64,000 bases of DNA from Clostridioides difficile CD160 (GCF_000449425.2 NZ_AVHW01000037.1:35315-99314), one strand, 5' to 3'. Positions 9,130-17,489 are shown, counted from the first letter of the stretch. Made by a program: numbers and translations. Notes: generated by a model not told the origin, from the sequence alone.

Positions 9130-9163
9130 GAAAAGCAGTCAATCATATAGACTAACTGCTTGT
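9130..9163 (-). terminator. Terminator of DUF1989 gene
   Basis: Twelve-pair hairpin (arms 9133-9144 and 9150-9161, two G-U pairs) followed on the minus strand by TTTTCTT, 40 bases past the stop codon. Confidence 0.65.
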
Positions 9164-9202
9164 GGTATTTAATATGAAGTTATAGACAAGCTGGGATTTG
9201 CT

Positions 9203-9781
9203 TTAGTCAATAATCATTTTAATAGACGAACATTTCCCGCTGTTACATTTGCTTTCAGATACGCTACAAGTGGCAACTCCCAATGTAATGTCCAACAATG
9301 CTTTTATTATGATTTTATCCCCAGCTTTAGAAATAGGCATTTCCACTGAAATACTACCATTAGTATTGATTTTCGTGTGCATAAATAAATTGACAGGTGT
9401 AATAATGGCTCGATGTTCTTCAAGGGCATTATTGATATTATCGAGACAGTTTGGGTGTCCTTCGCCATTATGGTAGAAGAAATCATACATTTCTGGTCGG
9501 CAACATGGGTGGAATAAATCATGTTCTCCAACATCATCAGAAAGGACTTTCATCATAGGTTGGTATAGATTGGTGTAAATAATATCTCCAATTTTTAATT
9601 TCAAAGACTCGTTACAATCAATTGTCACTCCAGTTGAAAGAAATTCATTTGGACTACCTGTCACTTCTGCAAAAAAATCAACCACTTGACCGCCTTCAAT
9701 ATCAATCACTGTAATATTTTGTCCTTGCTTAACATCAATTTTTATTCCTGAACATGCTGGTATTATATATTCTTTACTCAT
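9203..9781 (-). CDS. DUF1989 (urea carboxylase-associated) family protein
   Basis: 192 residues. It contains the family hallmarks GGQVVDFFAE, VGEHDLFHPCCRPEMYDFF (metal-binding His/Cys region), HPNCLDNI and PVNLFMHT. Family members accompany urea/allophanate or amino-acid degradation genes; their exact reaction is uncertain. The start at 9781 is set by AAGGAG six bases upstream. The C-terminal SVSESKCNSGKCSS is Cys-rich. It has no metabolic partner nearby, and its base composition is slightly less A+T-rich than its neighbours, so it looks like chromosomal cargo picked up by the element. Confidence 0.85.
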   Translation of the reverse strand: MSKEYIIPACSGIKIDVKQGQNITVIDIEGGQVVDFFAEVTGSPNEFLSTGVTIDCNESLKLKIGDIIYTNLYQPMMKVLSDDVGEHDLFHPCCRPEMYDFFYHNGEGHPNCLDNINNALEEHRAIITPVNLFMHTKINTNGSISVEMPISKAGDKIIIKALLDITLGVATCSVSESKCNSGKCSSIKMIID

Positions 9782-10005
9782 TCTCCTTCCCCCCCACAAA
9801 TTCTAATTTATGAGGATATTATACAGCTATTCAATACTATTAGCAACTCAAAACAATAGTTACCTATTTTTTACCCTGTTTTTAAATAATTATTATATAT
9901 TTTAAAAAAATATTTTACTTGGTACAGATATAGTTCACAAGCATTGTTATAATTAAGTTAAGATAACTTAGAAAAATTAATTTACTTAATTATAAAAATA
10001 TTTTC

Positions 10006-10116
10006 TCAAAAAAAATATGAAAATGCCCCATATTATTTATAAGAAAAAATAAGCTAATTTTAGCAAATAAAAAACTAAGTTGCATTAGACAGCTAAATAA
10101 AAAAAGAGGTGTAAAT
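10006..10116 (+). promoter_or_regulatory. Backbone promoter/two-hairpin leader, copy B (decayed target)
   Basis: -35 TCAAAA 10006-10011, -10 CATATT 10029-10034. Stem 1 is GCTA/TAGC (10053-10056/10061-10064); stem 2 is AGTTG/CAGCT (10078-10082/10090-10094, one U-G pair). AGAGGTG and ATG 10117 follow, but the frame stops after three codons. The site resembles the start of the Rpn gene, so a deleted Rpn-type gene is likely. Confidence 0.8.
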
Positions 10117-10222
10117 ATGATAAAATAAGTAAAGGAATTAAGTTTAAGAAGAACCTAAACTTAAAATTATATAAAAATAATCTAATTCGTAAAAATAAAA
10201 AATAATTGTATGAGGTGAAAAA

Positions 10223-11023
10223 ATGAATGAAGAAATGAGATATGAATTTGAAACATCGAGAGGAATTTGCGAACTTGTAATATCAAAAAACTTAAAGGGA
10301 AAAAAATTTGAAATCGAAACATTGGTGATAGATGGGAATTTATTAAAAGATAGAGGAGAAAGGTGGGCTGAGTTTACTTATTACTGCATGGAATTTGTAA
10401 TTGAACTTGGGCATGAGGTTGCTAAACAAGCAGGAAAATTATTTAATATGAAAAAAAAGAAATTTTATATTAAAGCTCCACCTGAACTTGAAAAAATGAG
10501 AGAAGCATTTTTAAAAGAAGCTTATAAAATAGAAAGAGACTATTATAACAATGTTTGGGAAAATTTAGGCGAAGATGAAACTATTGAATTAGTAATTGGA
10601 ACATCTCGTTTTTACATTAACAACAAAGAAATAAATCAAAGCACTAATTTAAAAGAATTAATGGATGAAATAGATAAAGTTGCATATGAGGTAGGAGGAA
10701 TATTTAAAAAAAGGAAAACTTTCGAGTTTGCAGATACTTGCCAAATTACTAAAAAAACTTTATTGGAAGCAGCAGAAAAAGCAAAACAAATTTTAGCTGA
10801 AAAGCAAGAAAAAATTGAGAAACAAAAAGAAGATAGAAAGCAAAAAGAACAGGAAGAAATAGCAAGATTAATTGAAGAGGCAAAAAGAACAGGACAAAAG
10901 CAAGTAGTAAAAAGTTGGGCTGTATCTTGCAACGACCCAAATGAAGCTTGCGACTTAGATATAATGACGGAAATGATAGACGAAAATGGCAAAATAGAGA
11001 TAATTAGAAGCCACACATATTAA
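10223..11023 (+). CDS. Hypothetical protein with long coiled coil
   Basis: 266 residues, cytoplasmic. The N-terminal 160 residues are mixed alpha/beta (ETSRGICELVISKNLKGK, later ETIELVIGTSRFYI). Residues ~185-230 are a charged helix rich in K, E and Q (EKQEKIEKQKEDRKQKEQEE). The tail WAVSCNDPNEACDLDIMTEM contains two cysteines. GAGGTG lies nine bases before the ATG. I do not recognise the family. The coil suggests oligomerisation or a scaffold role. Confidence 0.6.
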   Translation: MNEEMRYEFETSRGICELVISKNLKGKKFEIETLVIDGNLLKDRGERWAEFTYYCMEFVIELGHEVAKQAGKLFNMKKKKFYIKAPPELEKMREAFLKEAYKIERDYYNNVWENLGEDETIELVIGTSRFYINNKEINQSTNLKELMDEIDKVAYEVGGIFKKRKTFEFADTCQITKKTLLEAAEKAKQILAEKQEKIEKQKEDRKQKEQEEIARLIEEAKRTGQKQVVKSWAVSCNDPNEACDLDIMTEMIDENGKIEIIRSHTY

Positions 11024-11052
11024 GCAATAAGTGTTAGAAGATATCTACATAG

Positions 11053-11088
11053 AGGTTGTATGTTAAAATTAAGTGTACAGCCTTTTTT
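11053..11088 (+). terminator. Terminator
   Basis: AGGTTGTA and TACAGCCT arms (one G-U pair) followed by six Ts, 30 bases after the coiled-coil gene. Confidence 0.6.
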
Positions 11089-11132
11089 AAATTAATATAA
11101 GAATATAGTTTAACAGTTATTATTATAAAAAC

Positions 11133-11312
11133 AGAAGTGGAAAATAGAGACTTACAAAATGATTAGATTCAAGTATCAGTATTTATATTTAATAGATTTT
11201 ATTACCTAGGATTAATAAGCATATTAGAAAGATATATGATACTAAAATCTAGAAATAAGAAAGATATAAATAAAGACAAGATACTATAATTTATTATCTT
11301 GTCTTTATAATT
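11133..11312 (+). pseudogene. Decayed duplicate of the cas3-like 3' end plus terminator
   Basis: The DNA matches ~8524-8745: the reading LQND-stop-IQVSVFIFNRF parallels LQHDSIQISGFLFNRL, and YMILKSRNK parallels YMVLKSSNK. The downstream hairpin (11267-11312) is also duplicated. Stops and a frame change show it is not expressed as protein. Confidence 0.7.
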
Positions 11313-11406
11313 TAGTGTTCAAAAACTATAATTAAGTTTTTTAAAATTTATTATAATTAATATTATATCTACTAGGAATGTTTATATTAATATCACATAA
11401 AATATA

Positions 11407-12084
11407 TTACTCCTGTTCTTTTACCTCTTCTATAATTTTAAAAAAGTTTTTGCGATAAATAACATCTACTTCAGTTATTGTATATAAAAATTCTTCTTCT
11501 CCTCCTTTTTCTAAAACTTTAATAGATAAATATATATTATTTAAAAATTCTTCAAATTTGTTTTGTAGATTATATTCAAGAACATCATATTCATCAATTT
11601 CATCAATTTCATTTTCATAATCACATTCAAAATTTCTCCAATAAGCCTCTTTAACTAAATCATCTATTTCTAATTTGTATAGAGTCTTACCTTGATAATT
11701 TTTTAGTTCTTTTATAAAATTATCTTTATAACCTTTAATTTTCACATATCTTTTAAGCATTTGATATATTTCAGTACAAATATCATTCTTTATTTTTTCT
11801 CTTGCTGAAAATTCACTTACTTCTTCTTGTTCTATAACATCTTCGATAATATCATCAAAAATAATAATAACATCATATAATAATTCATTTAGATTTATAT
11901 AATTGTGTGGATTCATTTTATAATAATAAAAGAAAAACATTTTTTCATTTTTTATAAAAAATCCTCCTGTTATTTCTCCCAAATCTTCATAATCAACACG
12001 TTCTAACATACTATTTAATTTGTTTTCTATGTCTACTCCAAACATATCAAAATAATCATACTCTTTCATTTTTTTACTTTCCAT
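11407..12084 (-). CDS. Hypothetical acidic protein
   Basis: 225 residues, very rich in D and E (for example DIENKLNSMLERVDYEDLGE and NEIDEIDEYDVLEYNLQ), with no membrane segment. It starts at 12084 after GAGAGG. It is fed by leader copy C through a nine-codon ORF at 12138-12167, so it belongs to the backbone regulon by position. No family recognised. Its charge pattern could suit a DNA-mimic or a partner of a basic protein, but that is a guess. Confidence 0.55.
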   Translation of the reverse strand: MESKKMKEYDYFDMFGVDIENKLNSMLERVDYEDLGEITGGFFIKNEKMFFFYYYKMNPHNYINLNELLYDVIIIFDDIIEDVIEQEEVSEFSAREKIKNDICTEIYQMLKRYVKIKGYKDNFIKELKNYQGKTLYKLEIDDLVKEAYWRNFECDYENEIDEIDEYDVLEYNLQNKFEEFLNNIYLSIKVLEKGGEEEFLYTITEVDVIYRKNFFKIIEEVKEQE

Positions 12085-12137
12085 TTTATCAACCTCTCAT
12101 AATTAATTATTTTTTATTACTTAAGACACAATAGTTC

Positions 12138-12167
12138 TCATTTTTTATCTTTTTCATAATTATTCAT
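12138..12167 (-). CDS. Nine-codon leader ORF
   Basis: Encodes MNNYEKDKK and a stop, with AAGGAG ten bases before the ATG. The ribosome site and first bases match those of the methyltransferase after leader D, so it is either a leader peptide or the stump of a deleted gene. Confidence 0.35.
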   Translation of the reverse strand: MNNYEKDKK

Positions 12168-12179
12168 ATCTAAACATCT

Positions 12180-12277
12180 CCTTCTTATTGCTGACATATA
12201 CAGCTTACTTATAATTACTAGAAAATCAGCTTATTTTTTCTTATAAGTAATATGGGGCATTTCTTGATTTTTTTTGA
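12180..12277 (-). promoter_or_regulatory. Backbone promoter/two-hairpin leader, copy C
   Basis: On the minus strand: -35 TCAAAA (12277-12272), 17 bp, CATATT (12254-12249) within GCCCCATATTA. Stem 1 lies at 12230-12217 (weak, G-U). Stem 2 is GCTG/CAGC (12204-12190), followed by AAGGAG. Confidence 0.85.
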
Positions 12278-12387
12278 AAATATATTTGATTTCAGATATT
12301 TGTATAAAAATCATGTTATAATATATATGCTATAAGCATACTTTTTTATCTTTTAGATAACTTTTTGAATAGGGGGAAGTATTATTT

Positions 12388-13119
12388 ATGTTTTTATCAA
12401 TAGCCATTTGTGAAGATGAAGAATCTTGCATGGATATAATAAAAAAATATCTTGATAAAATTATCAATGGTATTGAAATAGATTATAATATAAATCTATT
12501 TTATTCAGCTGAAGAGCTTATTAAAAATTATCCTAATGAATTAGATTTACTTATTTTAGACATAAAAATGGAAGGTATTAATGGCATGGAAGCAGCAAAG
12601 ACAATTAGAGCTTTTGACAAGATAGTAGATATTATTTTTATTACTTCAATGACAAATCATATTTTAGATGCTTTTGATGTGAGAGCTTATAGGTATTTAT
12701 TAAAACCTATTGATTATAGAATCTTTAAAAACTATATAGATTCATTTATAAATGATTTCATATTTAGAAATAATAATATACATATTGAATCAAAACATGT
12801 AGGACACAATTCAAGTTTATTTCTTAAAACAAGTGAAATTATCTATATAGAAGTAATGAAAAAAACAGTAATTATACATACAGAAAAAAGAAATCATGTA
12901 TTATCAACTAGTTTAAGCAGTTTAGAAGATAAGCTTAAAGATTATGGATTTTTTAGATGCCATAATAGTTTTTTAGTAAATCTAAGAAAAGTAGTAAAAA
13001 TCGAAAAAAATACAGCATTTATGGAATATGACAATAGATTAATAGAAATACCAGTAAGTAAATATAAAGTCAAAGATTTTAAAAATAAAATAACTTTATT
13101 TTTAGGAGGATTATTATGA
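12388..13119 (+). CDS. agrA: Response regulator AgrA (LytTR family)
   Basis: 243 residues. An N-terminal receiver domain has the acidic pair E9-D10, phosphoacceptor D58 (LLILDIKMEG) and K108-like LLKPIDY. A C-terminal LytTR DNA-binding domain (~140-240) carries FFRCHNSFLVNLRKV. It receives phosphate from AgrC and binds paired repeats upstream of its targets. It overlaps agrC by four bases. The order agrA-agrC-agrB-agrD differs from the staphylococcal BDCA order. Probable target boxes lie at 14418 and 21295. Confidence 0.9.
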   Translation: MFLSIAICEDEESCMDIIKKYLDKIINGIEIDYNINLFYSAEELIKNYPNELDLLILDIKMEGINGMEAAKTIRAFDKIVDIIFITSMTNHILDAFDVRAYRYLLKPIDYRIFKNYIDSFINDFIFRNNNIHIESKHVGHNSSLFLKTSEIIYIEVMKKTVIIHTEKRNHVLSTSLSSLEDKLKDYGFFRCHNSFLVNLRKVVKIEKNTAFMEYDNRLIEIPVSKYKVKDFKNKITLFLGGLL

Positions 13120-14426
13120 TAAAAAACAACTTCTTCTGGACAGTTTTTATATTTATATCTTTTTGCATAGAGTGGTTTATGTGTAAAAAAACATTAGATT
13201 ACAATAGTGAGAGTAAAAGTAATTCCAGGATAACATTTATGTTCATTCTGGTAATTTTTTTTGCAAATACACTATACATCTTAGATATATTTCCAAATAC
13301 TAGAGTTATAATATCTATATTTACGACCATAATAATAGCTAAACTTGGATATAATATAAAACTAATAAAGGCAATTTGTATCTCAATCATATATTGGATG
13401 TTATTGATTTGTATAGATGCCTTAAGTATGAGCTTTACAATCTGGATAAATCTAATAAATGATATGAGTATTCTACTAACAAATAATATTTATAGAATTG
13501 AGTCAATTATAATTGGTAAAGTTCTTTTAATTACTGTTTTATATTTATACAAATCATACTTTTTTGAAATTGACTCAGATGTGAACAGAAAAATATTAAC
13601 TTATATGTCAATTCCTATTTTCACAAATATAGTTTTATTTTTCATAATTTTTAAATATATCTTTAAGTATTCAGAAGGAACTTTAATAGACAAAAACCAG
13701 CTTTTTACAATTGCTACAGTATTATTCTTATCTAGTATTTCATTGATTTCTCTCATAAAGAAAATACAAACAGATAATAAATTACTCATGGAAAATAATA
13801 TGATTGAGAAAATATCTAGCATGAAAAATGAATATTACAAAAACATTGAATCAAAACAACTTAAAATAGAGTTGTTAAGCCATGATATGAAAAATCATAT
13901 TTCATGTATAGAAGGTATGTATGAAAACAACATTGATATAAGACCTTATTTAAATAATATAAAAAAAACAATTAGAAATAATAATATATATCATACAGGG
14001 AATGTTACATTGGATATTATACTAAACGATAAGAAAGATCTTTGTGATAAATATAATATAAACTTTATAGCATTAATAGATTTTAGCAAATGTAAATTTA
14101 TTAAAGATATAGATATATGCGATATATTTTCTAACATATTAGATAATGCAATAGAGGCTTGCAATAAAATCACTTTAGATCCTAAAGAAATTATTTTAAA
14201 GGGGAATGTAATAAACGATTTTTATATAATTAAAGCAGAAAATACTAAAATAAATGACATCTTAATTAAAGGCAATGACATTTTAACCGACAAAACTGAT
14301 ACATTAAAACATGGTTTTGGAATAAAAAGTATAAAAAATTCAATTAATAAATATGATGGAACATGCTTAATTGAACATAATAAAAGTAGATTTACTATGA
14401 TAATTTCTATACCTATGCCCAGTTAA
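13116..14426 (+). CDS. agrC: Sensor histidine kinase AgrC
   Basis: 436 residues. Six or seven N-terminal transmembrane helices (1-215) are followed by a coiled linker, a dimerisation helix with H256 (LLSHDMKNHISCIEG), and an HPK10-type ATPase with N-box FSNILDNAIEAC and G-box HGFGIKSIKNSI. It should sense the cyclic peptide made from AgrD at the membrane and phosphorylate AgrA. The ATGA overlap with agrA implies translational coupling. The 3' end of the gene overlaps the first half of the AgrA-type box that precedes agrB. Confidence 0.9.
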   Translation: MIKNNFFWTVFIFISFCIEWFMCKKTLDYNSESKSNSRITFMFILVIFFANTLYILDIFPNTRVIISIFTTIIIAKLGYNIKLIKAICISIIYWMLLICIDALSMSFTIWINLINDMSILLTNNIYRIESIIIGKVLLITVLYLYKSYFFEIDSDVNRKILTYMSIPIFTNIVLFFIIFKYIFKYSEGTLIDKNQLFTIATVLFLSSISLISLIKKIQTDNKLLMENNMIEKISSMKNEYYKNIESKQLKIELLSHDMKNHISCIEGMYENNIDIRPYLNNIKKTIRNNNIYHTGNVTLDIILNDKKDLCDKYNINFIALIDFSKCKFIKDIDICDIFSNILDNAIEACNKITLDPKEIILKGNVINDFYIIKAENTKINDILIKGNDILTDKTDTLKHGFGIKSIKNSINKYDGTCLIEHNKSRFTMIISIPMPS

Positions 14427-14484
14427 GCCTTATATTGTCCAGTTGTGCTAAATTATTGAAACTACAGTTATAAAATGATATTGT
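14418..14484 (+). promoter_or_regulatory. agrBD promoter with paired LytTR-type boxes
   Basis: CCCAGTTAAGC (14418) and TCCAGTTGTGC (14438) are direct repeats 20 bp apart, just upstream of TTGAAA (14456-14461), 17 bp, TATTGT (14479-14484). The second box plus -35 region (CCAGTTGTGCTAAA, then TATTGA) is nearly repeated at 21317. The spacing resembles known AgrA and VirR sites. Confidence 0.65.
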
Positions 14485-14512
14485 TTATATATCAAAAAAG
14501 TAGGTGAAAATA

Positions 14513-15121
14513 ATGTTCAAAAAAATGGCTATAAAGATTACAACTGCATTAGTTGAAAACAAACTAATTACTATTAAAGAATACAATATTTATAGTTATG
14601 GTTTCGAGGTAATAATTGCTTCATTCATAAATATAATATTAGCATTAACTTTAGCACTTATACTTCATAAATTTATTCATATATTGCTATTTTTAATATG
14701 TTATTGCTCAGTAAGGCAATTTTCTGGTGGATATCATGCTAATAATCACAAAAACTGTATATTTATTTTTTTATCAATTGTATTAATTACTATATATGCT
14801 TCAAATTATATAAGCACAGTAAATCACATTCCAATTATTATATTTTCACTATTAAATTACTTTGGTATATTTTTTTTAGCTCCTCTTGAACATAAAAATA
14901 ATCCTTTAAACTTGGATGAAAAAAGAAGATATAGTAAAATATCAAAGTTATTAGCAACAATAATTTTATTTATTGTAGTTGCAAGCTTCATTTCAAGAAC
15001 TAAAACTGACTATACTTTATTTTGTTTATCAGCTTTATTTTGGATAAATATAATGCTAATTTTAGGAAATATACAAATAAGGAGGGATAAAAATGAACAA
15101 ATATTCATTAAAGATACTTAA
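14513..15121 (+). CDS. agrB: AgrB autoinducer-processing peptidase
   Basis: 202 residues with about six membrane segments. The catalytic pair sits in VRQFSGGYHANNHKNC: H75 and C82, seven residues apart as in known AgrB cysteine proteases. It removes the C-terminal part of AgrD and forms the thiolactone ring. ATG 14513 follows TAGGTG. Its last 28 bases overlap agrD, so the substrate is translated together with the enzyme. It has its own promoter, separate from agrAC. Confidence 0.92.
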   Translation: MFKKMAIKITTALVENKLITIKEYNIYSYGFEVIIASFINIILALTLALILHKFIHILLFLICYCSVRQFSGGYHANNHKNCIFIFLSIVLITIYASNYISTVNHIPIIIFSLLNYFGIFFLAPLEHKNNPLNLDEKRRYSKISKLLATIILFIVVASFISRTKTDYTLFCLSALFWINIMLILGNIQIRRDKNEQIFIKDT

Positions 15122-15242
15122 ATGTCTAAGTTTATTATCTTTAGTAACAGCTCTTATGTCAGTTAATACAACATGCACCTGGTTTAATCATCAACCAAAT
15201 TTACCTGATGATTTAAGAAAATTTAAAAGTTATGGTAAGTAG
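15093..15242 (+). CDS. agrD: AgrD autoinducing peptide precursor
   Basis: 49 residues starting MNKYSLKILKCLSLLSL, with an amphipathic leader helix, then NTTCTWFNHQPNLPDDL. GGAGGG lies seven bases before ATG 15093. By analogy with clostridial AgrD proteins (for example a CLWFT ring), the signal is probably a five-residue thiolactone from C28 to N32 (CTWFN) with a short N-terminal tail. The charged tail DDLRKFKSYGK would be removed by AgrB. The exact N-terminus of the mature peptide cannot be read from sequence. Confidence 0.88.
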   Translation: MNKYSLKILKCLSLLSLVTALMSVNTTCTWFNHQPNLPDDLRKFKSYGK

Positions 15243-15261
15243 ATGAAAATATAATATAAGG

Positions 15262-15289
15262 TAGAGTATAAAAACACTAATACTCTATC
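15262..15289. terminator. Bidirectional hairpin
   Basis: TAGAGTAT and ATACTCTA arms lie between agrD and the convergent minus-strand gene, overlapping the latter's last codons. Confidence 0.5.
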
Positions 15290-15885
15290 TTAAGTAAAAA
15301 ATACTTTATATACTCATTATTTTTATCAATAGGTACATCTAACATTATAGCTAAATTCATACAATCTATATGACCTTTTAAAAATAAATCTTTTATTATT
15401 AAGTTATTTAATTCATCATCTAATCTAATATACTCATTTAATATATCTCTATCTATATGTGATAGAAAATCATTTATATCTATCTTTGAAATAACTTCAG
15501 CAGCCTCTAAGTATTCAGAATTTTTTTCTCGAAAATTTTTAATTGCTATATTTGAGAATTTATTTAAATCTTCAAAGCTTTCAAATTTAGATAGCATATA
15601 CAATTTAATAAAATTTTTATATCCTTTTTTATATTGGAAATCAAATTCTATGCCATTAATGATATTTTTTTGATCTCTATAAAAATCAAATTTTTCTCTT
15701 TCAGTTAATGATAGTTTATTATATATGGAATTAAAAAGCTCAAAATATGAATTAAAAAGTGCTTTATTTTTTCTTTTTAATTCTATTAAATTATTGTTTT
15801 GACACTCGCTTAAGAAATTATCAAATTCTTCACTGATACTAAATTTATAAACTATATCTTCCACTTTTTCATGCACCCCATCCAC
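15277..15885 (-). CDS. Hypothetical helical protein next to XRE regulators
   Basis: 202 residues, largely alpha-helical with many aromatic and charged residues (KLSLTEREKFDFYRDQKN, later IDINDFLSHIDRDILNEY). No ATG fits the frame; the start is a GTG near 15885 or 15876 with a poor ribosome site, so the N-terminus is uncertain. It diverges from the XRE regulator at 16030 across a region with three AGTATAT motifs, suggesting shared repression. Helical proteins next to XRE genes are common in phages; no family assigned. Confidence 0.55.
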   Translation of the reverse strand: MDGVHEKVEDIVYKFSISEEFDNFLSECQNNNLIELKRKNKALFNSYFELFNSIYNKLSLTEREKFDFYRDQKNIINGIEFDFQYKKGYKNFIKLYMLSKFESFEDLNKFSNIAIKNFREKNSEYLEAAEVISKIDINDFLSHIDRDILNEYIRLDDELNNLIIKDLFLKGHIDCMNLAIMLDVPIDKNNEYIKYFLLKIEY

Positions 15886-15891
15886 GCATTA

Positions 15892-15957
15892 ATAGTATAT
15901 ATATTAATATTAAAAATACTTTTAGTATATTTTTTTGACACGTATAGTATATCATTA
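15892..15957. promoter_or_regulatory. Divergent promoter region with AGTATAT operator repeats
   Basis: AGTATAT at 15894, 15924 and 15946. The last lies between TTGACA (15935-15940) and an A+T-rich -10 region. The same block, TGACAC-x-TATAGTATAT, recurs at 16535 before the second XRE gene, and AGTATATATT at 17439 before the gene at 17490. Confidence 0.55.
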
Positions 15958-16029
15958 AAATAAATCATCTTCAATGAAGAATATAAAATTTTATAAACAA
16001 TTATTAAAATTTAATCAGGAAGGATGTAA

Positions 16030-16377
16030 ATGTTAGAATTGGATAAAATAGAAGTTATACTCGGTAAAAGAATAAGAAATTATAGAAAAAAACTAGGATA
16101 TAGCCAAGAAGTGTTGGCACAAAAATCAGATTTAGTTACTACATACATTGGACAAATTGAAAGAGGCGAAAAAAGAGCCTCTCTTCAAACTATGTTAAAA
16201 ATAGCAAGTGCATTAGAGGTGCCTTTTGAAATATTATTTGAAAATATTGTATTAAATGACAACTATGTTGATACTATATCTTCTCAATGCTATGAGTTAA
16301 TTGATAGTCTGACATTAAAAGAACAAAAAGCTATTCTTAAACTTCTAAAAGATGTTATCGAATATAGAAATTTATAA
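16030..16377 (+). CDS. XRE-family regulator 1
   Basis: 115 residues. An N-terminal HTH (residues ~10-65: IRNYRKKLGYSQEVLAQKS and TYIGQIERGEKRASLQTMLK) of lambda-repressor type is followed by a ~45-residue helical tail. AGGAAGGATG precedes the ATG. It is a tandem paralogue of the next gene, and the repeated AGTATAT operators suggest autoregulation and cross-regulation. Confidence 0.85.
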   Translation: MLELDKIEVILGKRIRNYRKKLGYSQEVLAQKSDLVTTYIGQIERGEKRASLQTMLKIASALEVPFEILFENIVLNDNYVDTISSQCYELIDSLTLKEQKAILKLLKDVIEYRNL

Positions 16378-16614
16378 AACATGAATTGTCAGTTTTTTCT
16401 AAACTACTGCCATTCATTCTATAATAGTAGTTTATTTTATACATTTATATAAGATTTATTAATTAGGAATATTTTTTAATTCAGCCTAAATAGTATATAT
16501 ATTTTTATAATAACACGCTACTAGCACATTGCAATGACACTTATAGTATATTATTTAGATATAATATTTTAAAATATTATAAACTACTTATATAATTAAT
16601 TAGGAAGGGTGCAG
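16378..16614 (+). promoter_or_regulatory. Duplicated XRE promoter region
   Basis: A 230-bp non-coding stretch repeating the upstream layout of XRE 1: AGTATATATATT near 16492, then TGACACTTATAGTATAT (16535-16551) and AGATATAAT. A possible hairpin lies just after the first XRE gene (AACTACTGCC to AATAGTAGTTT). Confidence 0.5.
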
Positions 16615-16962
16615 ATGTTAGAATTAGATAAAATAGAATCTATAATTGGAAAAAGAATAAGAAATCAAAGGAGAAGATTAGGATATAGTCAAGATGCATT
16701 AGCTAAAAAAATTGATTTATTTCCTACATACATTGGGCAAATTGAAAGAGGTGAGAGAAAGGCATCACTTCGCACAATATTAAAAATTGCAAATGCACTA
16801 GAAATGCCTCTTGAAGTTTTATTTGAAAATATCATACAAAATGAAGATCATATTGATACTATCTCCTCTCAATGTTATGAATTAGTTGACAGTTTGGAAC
16901 TAAAAGAACAAAAGTCTATTCTTAAATTGTTGCAAGAAATCATTGAATATAGGAAACTATAA
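16615..16962 (+). CDS. XRE-family regulator 2
   Basis: 115 residues, roughly three-quarters identical to XRE 1: LELDKIE, IRNQRRRLGYSQDALAKK, TYIGQIERGERKASLRTILK. Start 16615 is favoured by AGGAAGGGTG nine bases upstream. Differences cluster in the recognition region (DLFPTYIG versus DLVTTYIG), so the two may bind slightly different sites. Confidence 0.85.
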   Translation: MLELDKIESIIGKRIRNQRRRLGYSQDALAKKIDLFPTYIGQIERGERKASLRTILKIANALEMPLEVLFENIIQNEDHIDTISSQCYELVDSLELKEQKSILKLLQEIIEYRKL

Positions 16963-16964
16963 AT

Positions 16965-17312
16965 ATGGATACTGAAAGTAAAATTTTAATTGAAATTGGC
17001 AATAGGCTCAAAAAACAGAGAAAAAAACTAGATTTAACTCTTGAAGATATTGCTAACTTAACAGGTCTATCAAAAGGATATATTTCAAATATTGAAAAGG
17101 GAATAAAATCTCCTAGCCTTTTTACTTTTATAAAGCTTATTGATGTGTTAAATGTCTCATCTGATTACATTTTAAAAGAGAAAAATGAACTTAATAAATT
17201 CCAAATCAGCACTGATAACATAGATGAGAGTATAAATGATTTAGATGGTAAAGAATTAAACCTTCTAATTGATATTATAAGGTCAATTAAAAAAAATAGA
17301 AATTTAAAATAA
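16965..17312 (+). CDS. XRE-family regulator 3
   Basis: 115 residues with HTH at ~10-65 (IGNRLKKQRKKLDLTLEDI, LSKGYISNIEKGIKSPSLF). It begins two bases after XRE 2 stops, so the pair is co-transcribed. It is less similar to the other two and shows a SinR/PlcR-like pattern (SKGYIS-x-IE). It ends at a terminator at 17328. Confidence 0.82.
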   Translation: MDTESKILIEIGNRLKKQRKKLDLTLEDIANLTGLSKGYISNIEKGIKSPSLFTFIKLIDVLNVSSDYILKEKNELNKFQISTDNIDESINDLDGKELNLLIDIIRSIKKNRNLK

Positions 17313-17327
17313 TAAAAATTTAGTCAT

Positions 17328-17362
17328 AAAAAGATGTCTTAGTAAACTTAGACATCTTTTTT
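17328..17362 (+). terminator. Terminator of XRE operon
   Basis: AAAAAGATGTCT and AGACATCTTTTTT arms with an 11-base loop. Confidence 0.8.
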
Positions 17363-17425
17363 ATTTTCAATTATTCTTAATTTTATTTACTAATATACAC
17401 ATGACTTTTTTACTCATTTTGTGTT

Positions 17426-17448
17426 AATATATACTTACAGTATATATT
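17426..17448. promoter_or_regulatory. Palindromic operator
   Basis: AATATATACT-TAC-AGTATATATT: 10-bp arms with a 3-bp centre, 40 bp before the gene at 17490. The right arm equals the AGTATAT motif near the XRE genes. Confidence 0.5.
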
Positions 17449-17489
17449 TTATATTTTTTGTGTCTTTACATGCTTAAAAGGAGTTCAAT

